Source of the DNA: Branchiostoma floridae
Lineage: Eukaryota > Chordata > Leptocardii > Amphioxiformes > Branchiostomatidae
Assembly: GCF_000003815.2 (NCBI RefSeq)
Contig: NC_049981.1
Location: forward strand, 33,362,588-33,396,143
DNA: 33,556 nucleotides
Reading direction: 5' to 3'
Part shown: positions 10,501 to 19,500 of the stretch, piece by piece
How positions within the stretch are numbered: the stretch's first letter is position 1
Layout of the letters: each line of letters begins with the position of its first letter
Notes under the pieces: model-generated
Told to the model about the DNA's origin: nothing
Databases searched by the model: none
Seen by the model: the letters and a program-made list of their open reading frames with translations, nothing else
Program-made: the position numbers and the translations under genes

Positions 10501-13500
10501 TTGTTTGTTTGTTCCCCAGGCTGCGGACTGTGCGGGGAAGCTGTTTGTGTTCCAGACGTCGCTGCCGCTGGCAGAGGCTCCTGGGAAACTGAAGAACCGG
10601 GACGACAGGAAACTGCTGGGGACAGACAAGGAGAAGGTGAGAGGGCTGTAGCCTAATTTAATCTCTAATAGCAGCTGGCCCAACATCTGCCGACCTTCTA
10701 GAATTTGTAACAGGCCCCTCCGCAGTTACAGCCGGAGGCAGCAGAGTTTGTGTCACACAGATTAGGAGGGCCGGACTGTCAGCTGATCCTGGAGTAAACC
10801 AGGACTGTCTCCTGCACACGTCCCTCCGTCCTGGGATGGAAATTTGCTTGTTGGTCGACAAAAATAAGAGAGCGTTTAGGCTNNNNNNNNNNNNNNNNNN
10901 NNNNNNNNNNNNNNNNNNNNNNNNNNNNNNNNNNNNNNNNNNNNNNNNNNNNNNNNNNNNNNNNNNNNNNNNNNNNNNNNNNATGCGTCTCTCCATCGCT
11001 GTGCAATCATAACTCTCCCCCCAGACCCTGTTCCAGCCCCAGACCCTGGGTAAGGAGTGTGTTGCGCAAGGCTGCTGTGTGTAGTAATCCTTACTCTCCC
11101 CTCCCCCCAGACCCTGCTGTGTGTAGTAATCATTACTGTTCCCCTCCCCCCCCAGACCCTGTTCCAGCCCCAGACCAGTTTTTACCAGACCCTGGGGAAG
11201 GAGTGCGTGGCTCAAGGCTGCTGTGTAGACATCTTCCTCTTCCCTAACCAGTACGTGGACGTGGCCACCGTGTCGGAGGTCTGCAAGCTCACCGGCGGGC
11301 AGCTCTACAAGTACAACTTCTTCACGGTAAGTACCCCCCTCGGGACGGTGGTACAGTCCACCCCCTCAGGACACTGGTAGTGGCTGCCCCTCGGAACAGT
11401 GGTACAGTCAAGTCCACCCCCACAGGACAGTGGTACAGTTCACCCTTCTGGACACTAGTATCTGTATCTATATAGCCGATATAACACACCAGCTGAATAG
11501 TACAGTCTCAGGACAGTGGCACAGTTTGTTTAGTCCAGACCACCTCTAACAATGATATGGAATAGTTCTGAATACAGGAAAAAAAATTGTTGGTCATCCC
11601 CTTAGCTGTGTAGTACAGTCCATAACACCCCTCTGCAGAATGGATTGTTCCTAAAAAAAAGATCCAATACAACACATTTTAATACCTTTCTTCACATGTA
11701 AATAAACCATTGTTTTTGTTGAAATGATATGTAACATGAAGAAGAAGGCCCAATGTGTTAGAAGCAAATCATTTCTATATAGGTTTTTGGTTTTCATTTA
11801 AAAAAATGCAGTTTCCTATAAACTTGGATTTCTTTCTCCCCCTCACATAAATGTAGGAAATGCGAAACAACTAGTAATGCTTAAAGTTTCTCATATTCTG
11901 GTCATTAAAAGTTATATTGATACACCATTTTCATAATTAAGTTATTTTCCTTTATACTTATTCACTCTTTCCTTCATACATTTATTCTTGCCTTCCTCAC
12001 AGCATCTAAATTTAAAAATCTAATTTTGAACATTTTTAATTTGTCATTGAATAGTTTCTGCATCTCTACATTCCATTTCATCTTGTACACACACCTATAA
12101 CTTATAAGCTAGCTCATGGTTTATAGTGCACATGCACAGAGTCAGGCAGGGTGGGTCATGTGTCAAAGTTGAAGACCCCTGGCCTTTGACATGTTACCCA
12201 CAACTCCTCACACTACACATGTGCACTTGAAACTTTGAAGTAGCCTATTTCTCTGCTCGCATCTCTCAGCATGAGATCTAACCCGGCTGACCGTGCATGG
12301 ATGTTTTTGTTGGTTTTTGTTTCATGTGCGGCCGAACCTTTGTGCAATATTAGCTGGAACAAACCACTCAACACCATAACCCCATGGAGGTAACGTATAT
12401 TCTGCCAAGGTCATCATTCCGCCCCCCTCCCACAACTATTCTTTAACAGTTATAATCCCATTAATACAAACTAATCTAATTATTATAGAGATAAATAAAT
12501 CCAGATTGTCTCATCAGTTATCAAGGGACAGTTTGTATTGAAATTCAACCAAAAACAAACATTGGGTTTTACTGTTTCTTTAAAGGAGAATCATGAATCA
12601 CTTGCCGGACACAAATTCATGATGTGGCCAAGGAGAGTCATGTTCCCAAAAAATCATTTATTTGTGTAAAACCTTGAAGTATAGTACAATGATACTGGCT
12701 GATCTCTTGAATAATCACCATAGCAACAAGGAAATTCCTTGATCATGGTATCCTAATAGTTGATATATTTGTGATCTCTGGTGCCCTAATACCTCTGGGG
12801 TTAAGGTTGTAGTTTGTCTACATTACAGTACGTTATAACTTTCAAGGGGAGTAAAGATTGAAAAGGTGCATAAGGAAAATATTTTTGAATGCTCTAAAAA
12901 TTGTCTTGTGATGTTTAGTGACTCATGGCCATGGTAACCTGTGATTGGTTAATCATGGTCATCTGTGATTGGTCAACTTATGGCCCGTGATTGGTGTGAT
13001 TCAGGCCAATATATGTCCAGTTGTGATTGGTTGATCATAGTCACCTGTGATTGGTCAGCACATGTCCAGCAGTGATTGGTTAATCACAGGAACCTGTGAT
13101 TGGTTAATCACAGTTAGGTTCCCTGTGATTGGTCAGCACATGTCCAGCAGTGATTGGTTAATCACAGGAACCTGTGATTGGTTAATCACAGTTAGGTTCC
13201 CTGTGATTGGTCAGCACATGTCCAGCAGTGATTGGTTAATCATGAGCACCTGTGATTGGCCTGTATATGTCCAACTGTGATTGGTTAATCACAGTTAGGT
13301 TACCTGTGATTGGTCAGCACATGTCCCGCTGTGATTGGCTAACCGTGGTCCCGTTTGATTGGTTGAAGGCGGTGAATGATGGGGAGCGGTTTATCCAGGA
13401 CCTGACGCAGGACATCCAGCGACCAATCGTGTTTGACGCCATCATGAGAGTCCGGACTAGCACAGGTGAGAGCCTGGTCGCCTTTTCTTGTTTGTTTGTT

Positions 13501-16500
13501 TGTTTGTTTGTTTATTTTCATACACCTGGGTAGCCTATTCAGTGCTGGTACACTGGTTTTCAATAGGGCCCAGTTTCACATATACATACAAGGAAATAAA
13601 AAACAACTTACAGAGAGAAAAGTAGACATATACGTCGGAACATATAAATACAACTGAAACATGAAAGACACAGATAAATCAAAATCACAATCCGATCCAA
13701 GGTCAACAGTTTGGGAGGTCAGAGGTCGCCTTTTCTTGTGTTCTTTGGTTCACACAAGAGAAAATCACAAAGTAAAATTTTAGGAACTGTAGATAGAGTG
13801 TGCTGGGGTAAGACAGACCAATTTGGTCTATATGAGGTCTTCCCTTCTCTGGGTTGATATTGCAGAAAATCTACAATATGGTACTTACTAGATTTGACAG
13901 AACAAGTGAATGATTGGCATGGTACATGCTGTAGAGTCAGGAAAGGTTAGAGGCCAGGCATTTTCTAAATGGTTACCTTCATATTTACCAATTAGAAATA
14001 GGGTTGACATGCTCTAGAACTTGTGGACCCTTTGACGTCTGGTAAATGACTACAAGTTAATGAAAGCTGCTTGATACAAGAATGAACTCTGAATTTTTTC
14101 ATTTCCGTGTGATTGCTAAACCCCAGGTCAGACACACAGTGAATTGGCTTGTTACTAACCATCTTTGTTCTCCCCCCAGGGTTCCGACCAGTGGACTTTC
14201 TGGGGAATTTCTACATGTCCAACACGACAGACGTGGAGCTGGCAGCCATGGACTGTGACAAGGCCGTCGCTGTCGACTTCAAACATGACGACAAGCTGAG
14301 CGAAGAGCTGGGAGCATACATTCAGGTGAGGGGGTGGTCAGGGTACTGTGTTCTGCTTTAGCTGGGAGCCTACATTCAGGTGAGGGGGTGGTCAGGGTAC
14401 TGTGTTCTGCTTTAGCTGGGAGCCTACATTCAGGTGAGGGGGTGGTCAGGGTACTGTGTTCTGCTTTAGCTGGGAGCCTACATTCAGGTGAGGGGATGGT
14501 CAGGGTACTGTATTTCACAATGACAAGCTGAGCGAAGAGCTGGGAGCCTACATTCAGGTGGGGGTGTTTGTTTGGGTACAGAATCTTGCTTTTGGATAAC
14601 ATGGTATGGGGTTTCTATCATGTATGGGGAGGCGAAGGGGAGAAGAAAAAGGGGTGGGCAATGAAAACTTGTCGCTGAACTGCTGCAGCAACATGGATAT
14701 AGTGTGCAGTTCTGTATTGGTCTTCACAAATGTTCTGTTCTTCAGTATGCGGTACTGTAATGTTCTACACCAAAATTCTATCCTACAGTGTGCAGTTTTG
14801 TACACCAGTGTGAGTGGACAGAGGAGGCTCAGAGTGCACAACCTGTCGCTGAACTGCTGCAGCACCATGGCTACAGTGTGCAGTTCTGTAATGTTCTACA
14901 TGTTCTATCCTACATTGTGCAGTTCTGTACACCAGTGTGAGCGGACAGAGGCGGCTCAGAGTGCACAACCTGTCGCTGAACTGCTGCAGCACATGCAGTT
15001 CTGTTCTGTTCTGTTCTATCCTATAGTGTGCAGTTCTGTAATATTCTACATGTTCTATCCTACAGTGTGCAGTTCTGTACACCAGTGTGAGTGGACAGAG
15101 GCGGCTCAGAGTGCACAACTTGTCGCTGAACTGCTGCAGCACCATGGATACAGTGTGCAGTTCTGTAATGTTCTACATGTTCTATCCTACAGTGTGCAGT
15201 TCTGTACACCAGTGTGAGTGGACAGAGACGACTCAGAGTGCACAACCTGTCGCTGAACTGCTGCAGCACCATGGATACAGTCTGCAGTTCTGTAATGTTC
15301 TACATGTTCTATCCTACAGTGTGCAGTTCTGTAATGTTCTGTTCTGTTCTGTCCTACAGTGTGCAGTTCTGTACACCAGTGTGAGCGGACAGAGGAGACT
15401 CAGAGTGCACAACCTGTCGCTGAACTGCTGCAGCACCATGGATACAGTGTGCAGTTCTGTAATGTTCTGTTCTGTTCCCCAGTGTGCAGTTCTGTACACC
15501 AGTGTGAGCGGACAGAGACGACTCAGAGTGCACAACCTGTCGCTGAACTGCTGCAGCACCATGGATACAGTGTGCAGTTCTGTAATGTTCTACATGTTCT
15601 GTCCTACAGTGTGCAGTTCTGTACACCAGTGTGAGTGGACAGAGGCGGCTCAGAGTGCACAACCTGTCGCTGAACTGCTGCAGAACCATGGATACAATGT
15701 GCAGTTCTGTAATGTTCTGTTCTGTTCTATCCTACAGTGTGCAGTTCTGTACACCAGTGTGAGTGGACAGAGGCGGCTGAGAGTGCACAACCTGTCGCTG
15801 AACTGCTGCAGCACCATGGCTGACCTCTACAAGAGCTGTGAGATGGACGCCATCATGAACATCCTCTCCAAACAAGGTTGGTTTCCACGGCAACCCGTTG
15901 TCAGGGTTACAACATGACTGTTAGCTGAGAGAGAATCCAACATTTTCATGAAGACTTTTTTCTAGAAAGCTCAAAATACTTGATCATGTTAATGCTAATA
16001 AGTCTTTCAACTTTTGAAAACAGATTTTGAATAGCTACCATTTCATGTTTAATTTACTAATAAATTCAATTAGCCAGGAAGTGTGATTTTCAATAGTTTT
16101 CAACATTTTGATAACTATTAAGTACTAGTAACTGCCCAGGAGGTTTTACCCTGAATGTGTAGACCACAGAAAGAAAAGCCTTTTATGGGGCTTATTGTGG
16201 ATCTAAGTAAACTCAACTCAACCCTGATGTTGTTTGTTCCCACTGCAGCGGTGCGATCCGTGGTGAACTCCACGCCCAAAGCCATCCGTGAGCAGCTGAT
16301 GGCCCAGTGTGCCAACATCCTGGCTACCTACAGGAAAAACTGTGCAAGCCCCTCATCAGCAGGACAGGTGTGTGTTTGTGTCTCTGTGTGTCTGTCTGCC
16401 TGTGTGCGTGTGTGTGTGTCTGTGTGTGTGTGTGTGTCCGTCTATCCGTTTGTGTGTCTGTGTGTGATAGATACAGTATGTTTTCTCTCCCGTCTATGAC

Positions 16501-19500
16501 AACCATTATGACGTTCCTCTCCCCCACAGTTGATCCTTCCCGAGTGCATGAAGCTCCTCCCCCTGTACGTGAACTGTGTGTGTGTCTGTCCATGTGTGTG
16601 TGTCTTTCGCATGTGTGTGGTAGACGTTATATAATATTTGTCCCTCCCACAGTTGATCCTTCCCGAGTGCATGAAGCTCCTCCCACTCTACGTTAACTGT
16701 GTGCTGAAGAGCGACGCGCTGCAGGGCGGGGCCGAGACGTCGACAGACGACCGCGCCTGGCTCATGCACCTGCTCAACTCCATGGACATCAACTCTTCAG
16801 GGGCCTTCTTCTACCCAAGGTTACTCCCCCTGGTGAGTACGCACAGTATTGCAGTAATCATAGTGATGGGGCCTTCTTCTACCCAAGGTTACTCCCCCTG
16901 GTGAGTACACACAGTACTGCAGTAATCATAGTGATGGGGCCTTCTTCTACCACAGGTTACTCCCCCTGGTGAGTATGTACAGTATTGCAGTAATGTTTTA
17001 TTTTTGGCAACGGCAGCAGTTTTTGCAAGGTTGACACCCATTTGTAAATGTTATAAATTTAATATAAATGTTTACCTCATTGAAGGGAAACATGTTGTTT
17101 TTGCTTTGTTTCCTTTTCTTCATCTGATCTTCTCCAAATGAAAAAGGTCACTGACCAGTACCAAATGCCTGTCCAATCCAATCCAATCCAATTCGTATAC
17201 CCCCAAATAGCCCCGCATGGGGCATCGTAGGGGGGGGAGTTGGGGCTCCCGGGTTAGGGCGGGCAGGCCGCCTGCCTGGCACGGAAGTGCTCAACGTTGG
17301 GAGCACTTACAACCGTGCCAGGCAGGGCGTTCCACTCACCATGGTTACTGAAGGTGTGTCAGACACCCTGTGGTGTTCGATTACATAATATAGCAGCTGA
17401 CAGTTGGAGAGAGTTGGAGTTTGTTAGACTAGACCATGTGAAGGTAGACATTATGCATTTTCCTGCAAATGTTACATATCTCCCTCCTCCCCCCACAGCA
17501 CAACCTGAGTCCAGACAAGGACGACGTTCCCACGGCGATCAGGTGTTCCATCGAGCGTCTGAAGGACAACGGTGTGTACCTGCTGGAGAACGGAGTCTCC
17601 ATGTTCATGTGGATCGGCATGAACGTCGACCCGGAGTGGATACAGAGCGTCTTCGGCGTGCAGTCCGTCGCGCAGATAGACATCGACTCCGTAAGTTTGT
17701 TTGCAGGCTTTTAGCTAGGATTTTATAATAGGGAGTCCAAACTTATTGGTGAGTCGCAGTAAGTGACTATTATAGGGAGGTCCAGGGGCATCCACCTTCC
17801 ATGGTGCAGAGTTTTTGATGATTTTAAGGTAAAATGGTGCATTCTAAGGTATCCCAAGAGGCAAAAATACTGTTACAGATGTCACAGTAGAAGACTGTGA
17901 CCGCAGATGACCTGGTAGCATCCCTGGTCAATCAGAATTTCATGCTTGTCAGAGGATTTTTTCCACAGTGTAAGGGCGTCCAGTACGTGAAATTCTTGTT
18001 ATTCTCAGAAAAGTGAGTCCATATGATGCATTGACGTGTGCCTGGCTAAAAGCCTGTTTATTTGTTTGTTTGTTTATTCTTTAAGTCTGCTGCTATGCAC
18101 TCATGAGCTGTTTTAGGATGCTAGTGTCCAGCTCAAAATTGCTCATTCGTTCATTCTTCATTCATTCATTCATTCATTTACTCAGTTTGGTTGGGAGTTA
18201 ATCCAGGATGTTAGTTTACAGGCTGCAAATCGTTCATTCCACCATTCATTTTCTTACTCGTAGAAAAGTAAATCCACACCAAATGTATCGATGTTATATG
18301 TGGCCATATTGTCAGCTTTTATGTTAAAACAGATGCATTTTCCAGTAGCAGTTTGTAACTTTTCTGTAGTGTAGTCTTACATAGCATATTCTATCACACA
18401 TGCTGCTGTATAACTCAAACTTCTGAACTTTTATTTTCAAAAATATCTATTGTTCTTTACCCTGCACTTGAATCACTTTCATTCTGCATGTTTGCCCTGT
18501 TTCTGCACGTGGGCGTTTCCCTCTTTGGTTGTCATAGTAACATTTGTGTCTCTCTGTACACTCCCCACCATCTCCTTATTTGGACATGTGTCTGTGTGTT
18601 CTGATATCTTTGTCCCCCCCTTGCCTGAATGGAACAGCCCACCTTACTGGACAAAGAAGTAAGTCATGTCTGTTTCCCTGCCTGTCGTTGTGTCTCTTAA
18701 AGACTTCCTTCTGTCTTAGAAACTTCCTTCTGTGTTTAAGTCTTCCTTGTGTTTTTAAGTCTCTGTTCTTCTCAGAGTTCACCACCCTAACATCATCTTT
18801 TACTTCCTGGCATAAAGCCTGTCACTACTGACCCAGGAGGTTTCTGTTTTTGTCAAAAAGAAACACCATGTTTCCTACTTTTGTTGAGCATTTCCCCAGA
18901 AGTGTTAGAGTACAAGACTTATGTTCAGTACATATACTGTAAATGCATTTAAGTTCGCGGGGATATAATTTTGCGGTAGCGGGAAAAAGGACTTTTCGCG
19001 GTGGTTTTAATTTCGTGGTAGCACCGTGCACTGTAGTATCTTATTAATGATTCTTAATGCCCTGGAAAAATATTCGCGGTGGTTTTAAATTCGCTCCGAA
19101 ATGGCAAATGCGAAAACAGCGAACATAAATCCACTGCGAACATTTCTGCATTTACAGTACATATGTACACCACATTTTCTCCATAACTTAGCAAGGCTTC
19201 AGAACTACAGCTTAGGGGAATCACTGATTGCCACCTAATACCTGGGAATCCACACAAATCTATAGTCTTACACTACTACATGTACGTATGTCATAAGAAG
19301 AGGTGTTACTACTTACTAGAAATGCAAATCTTCATCAAATATCTCACTGAAATATAAGAATTTCAACACCACCAGGTTCCTATGAAATGTGACAAAGTAA
19401 AGTAGTATTTGCCATCTTCTGCCGGGTGTCCATTTCAAAGTGTTTTTGTTTGTTTGTTTGTTTGTTTATGTTTTCCCTCCCTCCTGTCCCCAGGGCACCC

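Noticed and set aside
13047-13280. Small repeated protein ([16 protein letters not shown] units)
   Set aside because: Translation of the 78-bp CCAAT minisatellite; 78 is divisible by three, so it stays open by arithmetic.
12930-13368. CRISPR-like array
   Set aside because: Eukaryotic context, no unique spacers of constant size, and repeats follow one another directly.
14783-15689. Minus-strand open frames with repeated [13 protein letters not shown]-type peptides
   Set aside because: Antisense shadows of the same minisatellite; unit lengths close to multiples of three keep several frames open.
15087-15917. 276-codon open frame taken as a separate repeat-protein gene
   Set aside because: It is the SEC24 exon 15738 plus tandem copies of its head and of the intron end; the recurring splice acceptors and SEC24 words show its origin.
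16324-16769. His/Thr-rich minus-strand frames
   Set aside because: Translations of TG-rich microsatellite opposite SEC24 exons.
3508-16980. Exon copies explained by collapsed or mis-joined haplotypes
   Set aside because: Not fully excluded, but short, different periods with up to eight copies and cleanly truncated exon pieces fit tandem duplication much better than haplotype mis-assembly.
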